NCBI GenBank assembly: GCA_001701075.1
Contig: DAAK01000220.1
Coordinates: 9,296 to 33,991, forward strand
Direction: 5' to 3'
Source: Bacteroidales bacterium GP3
Lineage (GTDB): Bacteria > Bacteroidota > Bacteroidia > Bacteroidales > Muribaculaceae
Length of the DNA stretch: 24,696 nt
Part shown: positions 15,568 through 23,427 of the stretch, piece by piece
Numbering within the stretch: position 1 is the stretch's first letter
Layout: the number at the start of each line of letters is the position of its first letter
The notes under the pieces: model-generated
The model's database searches: none
What the model was told of the DNA's origin: nothing
Seen by the model: the letters and a program-made list of their open reading frames with translations, nothing else
Made by a program: the position numbers and the translations under genes

Positions 15568-16989
15568 ATGAATGAGTCAGAAAAAACGACAGTTGAGAGC
15601 TCTCTAAAAAATCTCTTTGAGGAGTTCTACAATGTTAAATTATATTCAATGTCTCCCATATCTGGAAGCGGGTCGGACAGGCTTTACTTCCGTATGGAAG
15701 GACAGGATGTGGCATGCATCGGCACTTTCGTGCCGGATGCTGAAGAAGGGAGATGCTTTGTCGCTCTTGCCCGGGATTTTCTTAAATGTGGGCACCCGGT
15801 GCCGAAAATTTATGCAGTATCTTCTGATTTCCACTGTTACCTGCAGGAGGATTTAGGGGATAAATCTCTATTTTCGGCTCTGAAAGATCCTAATATAGTC
15901 GATTTGGTCAAAGAAACCATGTCGCGGCTTGCTTCACTTCAGAAAACTCCGGAGAGCGTCTGGAAATCAGATTGCATCAATAAAGATTTCAGTCGGCGCC
16001 AAGCCATGTGGGATCTCAACTATTTTAAATATGAGTATCTGAAACCCCGAAACATCCTCTTCGATGAAGATATGTTGGAAGATGATTTCGAAAGATTGGC
16101 CGGAAAGTTGGTCTCTGTTCCTGAAGAATTCTGCGGTTTTATGATGCGCGACTGCCAAAGCAGAAATGTGATGCTCACTTCGTCAGGCCCCGTATTTATA
16201 GATTTTCAAGGAGGTAGACGTGGACCTGCCATTTATGATGCTGTTTCATTTCTTTGGCAAGCCAGAGCCGGATTCAGCGATGACTTTAGAAAATCTATTC
16301 TTGAATTCTATAGTTTGCAATATTGTGATGGAGACTATGGTAAAAAAGATGAGATGTTGGCAATCCTTGATGATATGGTGTTGTTCAGGACTCTTCAGGT
16401 GTTAGGAGCATATGGTTTTCGAGGTCTTGTGCAACATAAGTCACATTTCTTGCTCTCCATCCCGGGTGCACTTTCCAATCTTAATACTTTACTGGTCAAA
16501 GGAGTTCTTGATAATTATTCTGAACTAAAGAGGATTTCAGAAGTGTTAGTGGATGATCCGACCTTCATTCCTTCAGAAGATGAAGGAAAGCTGATAGTAG
16601 AGATCTTTTCATTTTCCTATAAGAAAGGATATCCTGAGGATTTAAGTGGCAACGGAGGGGGCTTCATGTTTGATTGCAGAGCTCTTCACAATCCGGGAAG
16701 ATATAAGGAGTATAAGCAACTTACCGGTAAGGATAAGGCTGTGATAGATTTTCTGGAGAAGAGGGGAGAGGTGCAACCATTCCTGCGAAGCGCCTGGAAT
16801 TTGACAGATCCGGCCATTGAGAGATATTTGTCGCGTGGATTCTCACATTTACAGATAGGTTTCGGATGCACGGGGGGACAGCACAGATCTGTCTACAGTG
16901 CAGAGCATACAGCGGCTCATATAAGGGAGATTTTTCCTGAAGCCAAGGTCAGACTCATTCACCGTGAGCTTTGTATTAAAGACCAGTAA
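15568..16989 (+). CDS. AmgK-like sugar kinase fused to a RapZ C-terminal domain
   Basis: A two-domain protein of 473 residues. Residues 1-320 form an aminoglycoside-phosphotransferase-fold kinase similar to AmgK, the anomeric MurNAc/GlcNAc kinase of cell-wall recycling. Visible motifs are MRDCQSRNVML (R194, D195, N200, catalytic loop) and FIDFQGGRRGPAIYDAVSFL (D212, metal-binding). Residues 340-470 match the C-terminal domain of RapZ, with FDCRALHNPGR and GFGCTGGQHRSVYSAEH (431-447). In enterobacterial RapZ that domain senses glucosamine-6-phosphate. The RapZ N-terminal P-loop kinase is absent. I chose the ATG at 15568 because upstream in-frame codons overlap the promoter. The gene is 31 bp before a MurU-like gene, which supports an AmgK-MurU pathway. 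The substrate is inferred. Confidence 0.88.
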   Translation: MNESEKTTVESSLKNLFEEFYNVKLYSMSPISGSGSDRLYFRMEGQDVACIGTFVPDAEEGRCFVALARDFLKCGHPVPKIYAVSSDFHCYLQEDLGDKSLFSALKDPNIVDLVKETMSRLASLQKTPESVWKSDCINKDFSRRQAMWDLNYFKYEYLKPRNILFDEDMLEDDFERLAGKLVSVPEEFCGFMMRDCQSRNVMLTSSGPVFIDFQGGRRGPAIYDAVSFLWQARAGFSDDFRKSILEFYSLQYCDGDYGKKDEMLAILDDMVLFRTLQVLGAYGFRGLVQHKSHFLLSIPGALSNLNTLLVKGVLDNYSELKRISEVLVDDPTFIPSEDEGKLIVEIFSFSYKKGYPEDLSGNGGGFMFDCRALHNPGRYKEYKQLTGKDKAVIDFLEKRGEVQPFLRSAWNLTDPAIERYLSRGFSHLQIGFGCTGGQHRSVYSAEHTAAHIREIFPEAKVRLIHRELCIKDQ

Positions 16990-17020
16990 TCTCAACATTC
17001 TCTTTCGAAGTTGAATAAGT

Positions 17021-17761
17021 ATGAAGACAATGATATTATGTGCCGGACTCGGCACAAGACTTAAGCCATGGACACTTGAGCACCCGAAGGCTCTTGTGCC
17101 GGTTGGTGGAATCCCTATGCTAAAACGAGTTGTCGTAAGGCTTTCAGAGCAGGGTTTCGATGAAGTGACACTGAATGTGCATCATTTTGCTGATCAGATA
17201 ATTCAATATATTAAGGAAGAAAATCTTCCTGTGCGAGATATCAACATTTCTGATGAGACAGAATGTTTGCTGGAGACGGGTGGTGGTCTTCTTCACGCAG
17301 AAAAATTCCTTTCAAAAGACACGCGTCCATTCCTCGTGCATAATGTGGATATTATCTCGAATGCTAATCTAAAGGATATTTATGATATTCATGTGGCATC
17401 GGGAAATCTCATAACGCTTCTTGTATCAGACCGAAATTCTGACAGAAAGCTTGTGTTTGATGCTCAAGATAGGCTGAAGGGTTGGACTAACGTCAAAACT
17501 GGTCAAACTCGTCCCGAAAATCTTCAAATATCTTCTGATGACAAAGTGTTTGCGTTCAGTGGCATCTATATAATGTCGCCAGAGGTTTTCCCAATTATGA
17601 AGAGTCATGGTTTCAAGGATGTGTTTCCCATAATGGATGTTTTTCTTGCTGGAATACCTGAGTTGAAAATTAGTGAAGTCGTTCAAAACGGGCTGGACAT
17701 TATAGATATAGGAAAGCCCGATACTTTGCATCGGGCTAATTTGACGATTCAACAGTTTTGA
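17021..17761 (+). CDS. MurU-like sugar-1-phosphate nucleotidyltransferase
   Basis: A 246-residue nucleotidyltransferase of the GT-A-like fold. The signature ILCAGLGTRLKPWTLEHPKALVPVGGIPM (5-33) is the nucleotide-binding loop plus catalytic lysine. LLETGGGLLHA (83-93) matches the sugar-binding segment of MurU. Asp110 (VHNVDII) and Asp229 (DIIDIGKP) are the expected metal ligands. MurU uses UTP and MurNAc-1-phosphate to make UDP-MurNAc, bypassing MurA and MurB. The product fits the preceding AmgK-like kinase, and the two genes are co-oriented. A different sugar-1-phosphate, for example a mannose- or glucose-type one, remains possible from sequence alone. The stop lies 3 bp before that of the convergent small gene. 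Confidence 0.87.
   Translation: MKTMILCAGLGTRLKPWTLEHPKALVPVGGIPMLKRVVVRLSEQGFDEVTLNVHHFADQIIQYIKEENLPVRDINISDETECLLETGGGLLHAEKFLSKDTRPFLVHNVDIISNANLKDIYDIHVASGNLITLLVSDRNSDRKLVFDAQDRLKGWTNVKTGQTRPENLQISSDDKVFAFSGIYIMSPEVFPIMKSHGFKDVFPIMDVFLAGIPELKISEVVQNGLDIIDIGKPDTLHRANLTIQQF
17715..17737. other. Hairpin inside the 3' end of the nucleotidyltransferase gene
   Basis: A perfect 8-bp inverted repeat (AGCCCGAT / ATCGGGCT, 7-base loop) ends 24 bases before the end of the coding sequence. As two convergent genes meet here with almost no spacer, it might act as a terminator inside the coding region. A T-tract is lacking on both strands. Confidence 0.4.
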
Positions 17762-17764
17762 TTG

Positions 17765-17947
17765 TCAATAGGAGTGGTTGTGGTGTTGCGAATCCTTTAT
17801 GACATTGAATTGGAAGACGCACCCTCCGATAAGGAAGGCAACTGCAATTCCTCCAAGCCACCAAGTAAGTGTTATGCTTGAGGTGAAGCATGAAATCATA
17901 AGAAGGATACATCCTATAGCGTAGCTAATGATAGATAAAGTTTTCAT
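17765..17947 (-). CDS. Small two-helix membrane protein
   Basis: A 60-residue protein with two hydrophobic stretches (about 3-24 and 28-50) and a His-rich tail (QHHNHSY). No family is recognised. It is convergent with the MurU-like gene, with 3 bp between the stops. I find no consensus promoter upstream. The hydrophobic pattern and ordinary codon use suggest a real gene, but it is short and could be spurious. Confidence 0.6.
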   Translation of the reverse strand: MKTLSIISYAIGCILLMISCFTSSITLTWWLGGIAVAFLIGGCVFQFNVIKDSQHHNHSY

Positions 17948-18031
17948 AGTCTTATATTTTTAGTTAAGGTTTCAGTCTTTGTACATAAAACGTGTATGGC
18001 TTACAGTTGGTTTGCTTGTAAAAATTATTTA

Positions 18032-18085
18032 ATAAAAATATAACAAAATTATGGAGCCGATGCGATATTGTCGCATCGGCTCCAT
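18032..18085 (-). terminator. Strong terminator after the M23 peptidase gene
   Basis: A perfect 15-bp stem (18051-18065 with 18071-18085; ATGGAGCCGATGCGA and complement), 5-base loop, begins 33 bp after the stop codon. It is followed on the minus strand by a T-rich tract (AATTTTGTTATATTTTT). It ends the ndk-peptidase transcript. Confidence 0.88.
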
Positions 18086-18118
18086 GTTTATCATAATGAT
18101 ATTGCTATCAAAAGCAAA

Positions 18119-19063
18119 TTACTTTAGTTTTAGTTCTTGGCCGATTTTAATGGCATCGGTAGCTTCAAGACCATTTAATTTCCGAAGAGATGTTGCCGAC
18201 ATGCCGTGAGCTCTTGCAATCTTATTGATTGTATCGCCCTTCTTTACGGTATAAGCCGCTATTTCAGTATTGCCTGATTTATAGGTATTAGCATCTTCTG
18301 CAGCCAGTTCCCGCTTGTTTTTGTTGGGCGCATAGTTGCGAGCTTTGGTATAAGTGGTCTTGGAGAATGTATACTCGTCGGTGTGAGTGGTATGGTTTGC
18401 AAAGTCAAAGATTGCACATGGATTGATTGCATAGCCCATGAAGCGGGTCTCGAAGTGAAGGTGAGGACCGGTACTTCTGCCAGTGCTGCCACCAAGTCCG
18501 ATAGGATCGCCTGCGCGGACTACATCATCTGGTTTTACGAGATGTTTATTAAGGTGTCCGTAGACAGTCTCAAGTCCGTTGGGGTGGCGAAGGATGATAT
18601 AGTTACCGTAGCCTCTTCCTTCATAAGCGGTAAGGCGTACTTTGCCATCAAAAGCAGCATAAATTGTGTCATTGCTCTTGATGCCGATGTCTACACCCTT
18701 GTGCATACGACGGAAACGCTGACGATAGCCATAATTGGAGGTAAGTTGACCATTGTGAGGCATACGATAGCCAGTCACATCGATAACTTGAGTGTCGGGG
18801 ACATCCTTTTCGTTGAAGGGATTTACGCTCTTTGAGTTCCATCCTTCAGTATAGATATCGAGCTCAGGCTCAAGATCGTTTTCGAGAAGATCGATAAATG
18901 TATTTTGCTCAATAAGTTTGATCTTATCCTTTGAAGAGGCTGCATTCGCAAGAAGCTGCTTGTGAGCTGCCGCATGTGATGCTCCTTTTTTCTGTGCTGT
19001 CGATGCGAACGGTACTACCGCAAGAAATGCACAGCAAAGGATTGTATTGATTTTTCTCATCAT
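18119..19063 (-). CDS. M23-family peptidase (LytM-like) with C-terminal LysM domain
   Basis: A 314-residue exported protein, probably a peptidoglycan endopeptidase or a non-catalytic activator of amidases. It has a signal peptide (hydrophobic 5-23, cleavage near STAQ). The M23 domain spans about 105-215 with all zinc ligands visible: HKGVD (H121, D125) and HLHFE (H203), plus H170 and H201. A LysM domain at 270-313 (YTVKKGDTINKIARAHGMS) binds glycan. Two ATG codons open the frame; the second (19058-19060) is better placed behind the AGGA near 19067. It starts 5 bp after the ndk stop, so the two are probably co-translated. The intact zinc site favours an active enzyme. Confidence 0.94.
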   Translation of the reverse strand: MMRKINTILCCAFLAVVPFASTAQKKGASHAAAHKQLLANAASSKDKIKLIEQNTFIDLLENDLEPELDIYTEGWNSKSVNPFNEKDVPDTQVIDVTGYRMPHNGQLTSNYGYRQRFRRMHKGVDIGIKSNDTIYAAFDGKVRLTAYEGRGYGNYIILRHPNGLETVYGHLNKHLVKPDDVVRAGDPIGLGGSTGRSTGPHLHFETRFMGYAINPCAIFDFANHTTHTDEYTFSKTTYTKARNYAPNKNKRELAAEDANTYKSGNTEIAAYTVKKGDTINKIARAHGMSATSLRKLNGLEATDAIKIGQELKLK

Positions 19064-19068
19064 CTTTC

Positions 19069-19533
19069 CTATTTTATTTCATCGTCAGCGTAAAGGAACT
19101 TAACATTGGAAGGAGTGTAGTCAAGGACTTCTTCGGGCTTGAAGAAACGATTGATCTCAATCTTTGCATTCTCTACACTGTCGGAAGCATGAACAATGTT
19201 GGCTTGACCACTCATGCAGAAATCTCCGCGGAGTGTGCCCGGTTCAGCTTTTCTTCCATTTGTGACTCCTGTCATCTTGCGGAAAACCTCTACGACATTA
19301 ACACCCTTCAGCACCATGCAGATGACTGGGGATGCTGTCATAGATTCTACGATAGAGGGGAAGAAAGGTCTATCAACAAGGTGCGCATAATGCTCGCGAA
19401 GTATCTTTTCGTCAAGCTGCATCATCTTCATTCCTGTGATGATGAGGCCTTTATTCTGTATGCGCGTGATGATTTCTCCTATGAGTCCTCGTTCTATCGC
19501 TGATGGTTTAAGTATGACAAGGGTTTGTTCCAT
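19069..19533 (-). CDS. ndk: Nucleoside diphosphate kinase
   Basis: NDK transfers phosphate from ATP to nucleoside diphosphates through a phosphohistidine. The protein of 154 residues begins MEQTLVILKPSAIERGL. It shows the active-site NIVHASDSVENAKIEI, with the histidine at 115 in this numbering, and the family's TGVTNGRKAEPGTLRGD stretch. An in-frame ATG lies six bases further upstream (19539), giving two extra residues; I chose the inner ATG because NDK proteins usually start there. The gene precedes the M23 peptidase in one transcript. A -7 box (19576-19583) lies about 43 bp upstream. Confidence 0.95.
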   Translation of the reverse strand: MEQTLVILKPSAIERGLIGEIITRIQNKGLIITGMKMMQLDEKILREHYAHLVDRPFFPSIVESMTASPVICMVLKGVNVVEVFRKMTGVTNGRKAEPGTLRGDFCMSGQANIVHASDSVENAKIEINRFFKPEEVLDYTPSNVKFLYADDEIK

Positions 19534-19575
19534 ATACATTGTTAAAATTTATATTCTATTGAGTTTTTCGATTTT

Positions 19576-19583
19576 CAAAGTTA
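19576..19583 (-). promoter_or_regulatory. Candidate -7 box of ndk
   Basis: On the minus strand TAACTTTG matches TAnnTTTG. No TTTG sits 19-21 bp upstream, so only half of the promoter consensus is present. Confidence 0.4.
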
Positions 19584-19797
19584 CAAAAATATTTCACGCG
19601 AACCTAATTATGCAATAAAAAATACATTAAATTTGTGTTAAAAAAAATTAACATTATTATAATATATTAGTAATCAATGGGTAGATTAAGTTGGCATTTT
19701 TAATGCACTTAGTTTGACAATTGCACGCTCAAAGAGGCAATGTGCAAATATTCTCTTAAAAATTTCTTTTGATATGTTAAATAGGTTTTGAACCGTT

Positions 19798-19816
19798 TGA
19801 AACATCAGTTGTTTCA
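19798..19816 (+). promoter_or_regulatory. Inverted repeat upstream of the channel gene
   Basis: TGAAACA and TGTTTCA are separated by five bases, a perfect 7-bp inverted repeat that could be an operator or a short hairpin. It lies directly before the AT-rich tandem repeat. Confidence 0.4.
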
Positions 19817-19820
19817 CTCA

Positions 19821-19894
19821 TATAATATAACATATAATATAATATAACATATAATATAATATAACATATAACTAATATAATATAACATATAACG
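19821..19894. repeat. 17-bp-period AT-rich tandem repeat before the MscS-family gene
   Basis: Units can be read as a shortened copy (12 bp, 19821-19832), two exact 17-bp copies of TATAATATAATATAACA (19833-19849 and 19850-19866), a 21-bp copy with a CTAA insertion (19867-19887) and a partial copy ending in CG. The array consists of A and T apart from a C in each unit and ends 8 bp before the start codon. It may overlap the promoter or leader. Confidence 0.9.
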
Positions 19895-19902
19895 TTTCCA
19901 TT

Positions 19903-21342
19903 ATGAATGCACACCCCATACTTTGTTTGATTCCATCCGAGGTTGCGGATAAGCTCCCGACAGTCAGCATGCTCGGAACTGATGAGGGCACCTACGAGGT
20001 AGCCAAATTGATAATGAATATAGTAGACTGGATATTCAAATTCTTTGGCATGACTCATCATCCGACCCTTGAATTATGGATATACTCAATATTGGTATTT
20101 GCAATTTCTTGGGGAATCGGCTATATTACCCAGCTGGTGATTCTCTTTGTGGTGAATCAGGTTGGCAAGCGTTGGAACAATCCTATTTATACTGAGCTAA
20201 GGAAGGCACATTTCTTCCATAAGGTGTCAAGAATTATCCCGGCTTTGTTCTTCCTTGTTTTCATCCAGTTTACGATGCAGCAACATTCAAGCCTGAGCAG
20301 TTGGCTGTCAAGAATCACCTGGATATATCTATCTTTTATTATAGCCAGCTGCCTCACGATTCTTGCATATATTATCTGGAATCATGTGGATCAAAGAGAG
20401 AATAAGAAACATCTGCCTCTGAAGGGTCTTGTGCAGTTGATCTGTGGCATCATATGGATCCTATTTGCTATCGTTGCAGTATCCATTATTCTTGATAAAT
20501 CACCAGGTACTCTTCTCGCAGGCATAGGGGTATTCGCTTCTGTCCTTATGTTGGTGTTTAAAGATTCTATACTCGGTGTGGTGGCAGGAGTGCAGCTGTC
20601 AGAAAATGATTCTGTGCATGTCGGAGACTGGATTGCAGTAAACGGAACGAATGCCAACGGCACGGTAATTGAAGTATCATTGACCGAGGTGAAAATCCAA
20701 AACTGGGATAAGACGGTCTCTTCAGTGCCTCCCTATAGTCTTATCAGTGGTACGTTCACAACCTATAGGCCTATGCAGGAAAGTAATACCCGTAGAATAG
20801 CAAGGACCTATCTTATCGATAGTGAAAGTGTTGTGGAGACTACTCCTGAAATGCTTGCTAAAATTTCCGAGATTCCTCTTATGAAAGATTGGATTGCAAA
20901 GAAGCAGGCCCAAAAGGCTGCCGGCAAGGAGTATTGCGTAAATAATCCCGACGGTCTTGCAGATGGCACTATTGATACGAATCTTGGTATGTTCCGTGCA
21001 TATCTAAAGATGTGGCTACAGGGGAATCCAGACATATCCTCAGAAGATGTGCTCTTTATCAATACGCTTGAGCAGACTGCCAATGGTATTCCATTACAGA
21101 TTTATTGCTTCACAAGCACTTCGAGCTGGATTCCGTATGAGGGTATACAGTCAGCAGTCTTTGAGCATGTGGCTGTCATGCTTACGAAGTTTGATCTGTT
21201 CGTATATGAGAACGAGTCAACCCGAGCTACAATTCTCGAGGGCGTCATGAGCCGTCAGCTCCCGGCAGGGGAAAGCGTATTTGGACTTCCGACCCCTATG
21301 ATAGTCAAGGATTCGCAGGCACAGCCTAAGGCTCAGTCTTAA
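19903..21342 (+). CDS. MscS-family mechanosensitive channel (YbdG/MscM-like)
   Basis: A 479-residue integral membrane protein of the small-conductance mechanosensitive channel family, which releases solutes on osmotic downshift. Five hydrophobic segments are visible (about 58-86, 107-125, 138-160, 175-197 and 203-231). The last is the Gly/Ala-rich pore helix GTLLAGIGVFASVLMLVFKD. The beta domain follows with VHVGDWIAVNG and VEVSLTEVKIQNWDKT-like segments. SVPPYSLISGTFTTYRPM (274-291) resembles E. coli YbdG. A tandem repeat sits right before the start codon, which has no clear ribosome-binding site. The stop overlaps that of rsmE. Confidence 0.88.
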   Translation: MNAHPILCLIPSEVADKLPTVSMLGTDEGTYEVAKLIMNIVDWIFKFFGMTHHPTLELWIYSILVFAISWGIGYITQLVILFVVNQVGKRWNNPIYTELRKAHFFHKVSRIIPALFFLVFIQFTMQQHSSLSSWLSRITWIYLSFIIASCLTILAYIIWNHVDQRENKKHLPLKGLVQLICGIIWILFAIVAVSIILDKSPGTLLAGIGVFASVLMLVFKDSILGVVAGVQLSENDSVHVGDWIAVNGTNANGTVIEVSLTEVKIQNWDKTVSSVPPYSLISGTFTTYRPMQESNTRRIARTYLIDSESVVETTPEMLAKISEIPLMKDWIAKKQAQKAAGKEYCVNNPDGLADGTIDTNLGMFRAYLKMWLQGNPDISSEDVLFINTLEQTANGIPLQIYCFTSTSSWIPYEGIQSAVFEHVAVMLTKFDLFVYENESTRATILEGVMSRQLPAGESVFGLPTPMIVKDSQAQPKAQS

Positions 21343-22046
21343 GTCTTAGGATCTCCTTTTACATGGGCGGCTACTGCCGCGTAGAGGGCAGCTGTTTCCA
21401 GTCGGAGGCGGCTGCCCCCAAATGTAACCGGGATATAGCCGTTTTCTACTGCCTGCCTGACTTCTTCAGGGGTGAAATCCCCTTCAGGTCCGATTAATAT
21501 TCTGACATTGCCCCCTTTATATTCATTCGCAAAACTGCGGAGAGGGAAGGAATCGTCGCAATAGCCAAGACATTTGAAGCCGACAAATCCATCTTCTACA
21601 ATCTCTGTAAAATCTATTGGACCCAGTATCTCTGTCTTGTTGGTTTTCAGCGACTGATTCATTGCAGATATCGATATTTTCTCAAGACGGTCTGTGCGGA
21701 GGGTTTTCCGTTCACTTCTCCTGCATTTCATCAGTATGATGCGGTCAACCCCTATTTCCACGGCTTTTTCCACAAGCCATTCCATTCTGTCGGCATTTTT
21801 GGATGGGGCTACGCATAGTTCCAATTGAAATCCCCACCATGGATTGATTTCTTCCATGGTGAGAATTTCTAATGCTGTGTGTTTGGGATGAGCATCGAGT
21901 ATCAGACATTCAAATCTGTGCCCCTTGCCATCTGTGACAAACACTTTGTCGCCTTCTTTCATCCGGAGCACCCGGCAGCAATGGCCGGATTCCGTTTCCG
22001 GCAATACTCCAGTCGATTCTATATCTGGAGAATAAAACTGAATCAT
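21339..22046 (-). CDS. rsmE: 16S rRNA m3U1498 methyltransferase RsmE
   Basis: RsmE methylates N3 of U1498 in 16S rRNA using S-adenosylmethionine. The 235-residue protein has the N-terminal PUA-like part (HCCRVLRMKEGDKVFVTDGKG, 22-42) and the C-terminal SPOUT domain. Its knot motifs are LCVAPSKNADRMEWLVEKAVEIGV (77-100), ILIGPEGDFTPEEV (183-196) and GSRLRLETAAL (211-221). It is the last gene of the minus-strand group, 14 bp after the transporter. Its stop and the stop of the convergent channel gene share a TTAA, so the coding regions overlap by four bases. Identification is secure. Confidence 0.95.
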   Translation of the reverse strand: MIQFYSPDIESTGVLPETESGHCCRVLRMKEGDKVFVTDGKGHRFECLILDAHPKHTALEILTMEEINPWWGFQLELCVAPSKNADRMEWLVEKAVEIGVDRIILMKCRRSERKTLRTDRLEKISISAMNQSLKTNKTEILGPIDFTEIVEDGFVGFKCLGYCDDSFPLRSFANEYKGGNVRILIGPEGDFTPEEVRQAVENGYIPVTFGGSRLRLETAALYAAVAAHVKGDPKT

Positions 22047-22060
22047 TTTTAGATGGAGTC

Positions 22061-23404
22061 TTAGATTTTGTCTATGTCGTCAATCACTCCGCCAACTGCC
22101 AGCCCGGTCTTGTCGGCAGCTTCGCTTTTTGTGATTTGTTCCTTCTTGTTTTCCTTGAAAATGATTGCAAAGAGTATACCGACCACTAAGGCATAGGCTG
22201 CAAAGATAAGCCAGCTCGTGTGCCAACCATCTATCTGACGCATACCTGCAGGCTGCGAGAATACTATTTTTTCGAGTACCGCTCCTGCGCTAAGGGTGCC
22301 AATTGTGGCTCCCAAGCCATTGGTCATTATCATGAACAGTCCTTGTGCAGAACTTCTCATTGAAGGGTCAGTCTCCTGATCTACATAAAGAGAACCGGAA
22401 ACGTTGAAGAAATCGAATGCAATTCCGTATACAATCATAGAAAGAATGAACAGCCATACAAGCTCACCCGGATTGCCTATTCCGAAGAATCCAAATCGTC
22501 CAACCCATGCAAACATTGACATAAGCATCATGCCTTTTATTCCGATTCTTTTAAGGAAGAATGGAATCAAAAGAATGCATAAGGTCTCAGACATTTGGGA
22601 GAGCGAGATAAGGGCATTGGCGTTTTGCGCTCCCCATGTATAAGCAAACTCCGTGACATCCTTAAAAGATGTTATGAAAATATTGCCGTAGCCGTTGGTG
22701 ATTTGCAGACTGACTCCAAGCAGCATGGAGAAGATGAAGAAGACAGCCATCTTTTTTTGCTTGAAAAGAGAGAAGGCCTTTAGTCCAAGCACATCGGAAA
22801 GAGAGTTTGATGAAGCTTTGTTGGTGGGGCAATCAGGAAGTGTAACGGCATAGATACATAGCACTCCGCTTAAGATTGCAGAGGTGATAAGCTGGCAGTG
22901 ATTGGTCTGGTATTGTGTGAAGTTGACAAACAACATCGCACAAATAAAGCCGACTGTTCCGAATACTCTTATCGGAGGGAACTCTTTTACTGTGTCGAGC
23001 CCTGCTTGCGTCAATGCCGAGTAGGCGACGGAGTTGCTCAGTCCGATTGTAGGCATAAAGAAGGCTATTGATACGGTATAAAACCAGAACAGCGTATGAA
23101 ATTGAACGGCGTCGCCCGCTATCATGCCATAGACACCGGCTGCTCCCATGAAAATTCCTGCGATAAGATGACACAAGCTAAGCATTTTCTGAGCATGGAT
23201 CCAGCGGTCGGCTATAATGCCGATTATGGCAGGCATAAAAATCGAAACGATACCCTGCACAGCATAAAACCATTTGATGTCGTTCGCCAGGCCCATTCGT
23301 CCTAAGTAGTTGCCGAGCGACGTGAGATATGCACCCCATACGGCAAATTCCAGAAAACTCATTACGGCGAGTCTTGCCTTGAGTGTAAAGTTACCCTTCT
23401 TCAT
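22061..23404 (-). CDS. NHS-family nucleoside:H+ symporter-type MFS transporter
   Basis: A 447-residue major facilitator with about twelve hydrophobic segments, similar to NupG/XapB nucleoside:H+ symporters. Visible family segments are FLEFAVWGAYLTSLGNYL (17-34), a GIIADRWIHAQKML loop after helix 2 (61-74) and EFPPIRVFGTVGFI (141-154). It probably imports nucleosides. It is 23 bp after the MurB-MBL gene and 14 bp before rsmE, all co-oriented. The actual substrate is not provable by eye, and a sugar or muropeptide-like ligand cannot be excluded. Confidence 0.85.
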   Translation of the reverse strand: MKKGNFTLKARLAVMSFLEFAVWGAYLTSLGNYLGRMGLANDIKWFYAVQGIVSIFMPAIIGIIADRWIHAQKMLSLCHLIAGIFMGAAGVYGMIAGDAVQFHTLFWFYTVSIAFFMPTIGLSNSVAYSALTQAGLDTVKEFPPIRVFGTVGFICAMLFVNFTQYQTNHCQLITSAILSGVLCIYAVTLPDCPTNKASSNSLSDVLGLKAFSLFKQKKMAVFFIFSMLLGVSLQITNGYGNIFITSFKDVTEFAYTWGAQNANALISLSQMSETLCILLIPFFLKRIGIKGMMLMSMFAWVGRFGFFGIGNPGELVWLFILSMIVYGIAFDFFNVSGSLYVDQETDPSMRSSAQGLFMIMTNGLGATIGTLSAGAVLEKIVFSQPAGMRQIDGWHTSWLIFAAYALVVGILFAIIFKENKKEQITKSEAADKTGLAVGGVIDDIDKI

Positions 23405-23427
23405 GATGTATTTGGAAATTATGATTT

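Larger units (their letters stand above)
19540..19902. other. Divergent AT-rich intergenic region between ndk and the channel gene
   Basis: This 363-bp stretch contains the candidate ndk -7 box and several small inverted repeats: TGTTAA/TTAACA near 19636, TTGCAC/GTGCAA near 19730, and TGAAACA/TGTTTCA at 19798-19816. The 17-bp-period repeat follows at 19821-19894. I see no gene or structured RNA. Confidence 0.6.

Noticed and set aside
18044..18051. A minus-strand TAATTTTG near the M23 terminator as a promoter for the small gene at 17765
   Set aside because: It coincides with the T-rich tail and stem edge of the terminator and has no TTTG at the right distance.
19821..19894. CRISPR array
   Set aside because: The repeats are contiguous and low in complexity, there are no spacers and no cas genes.
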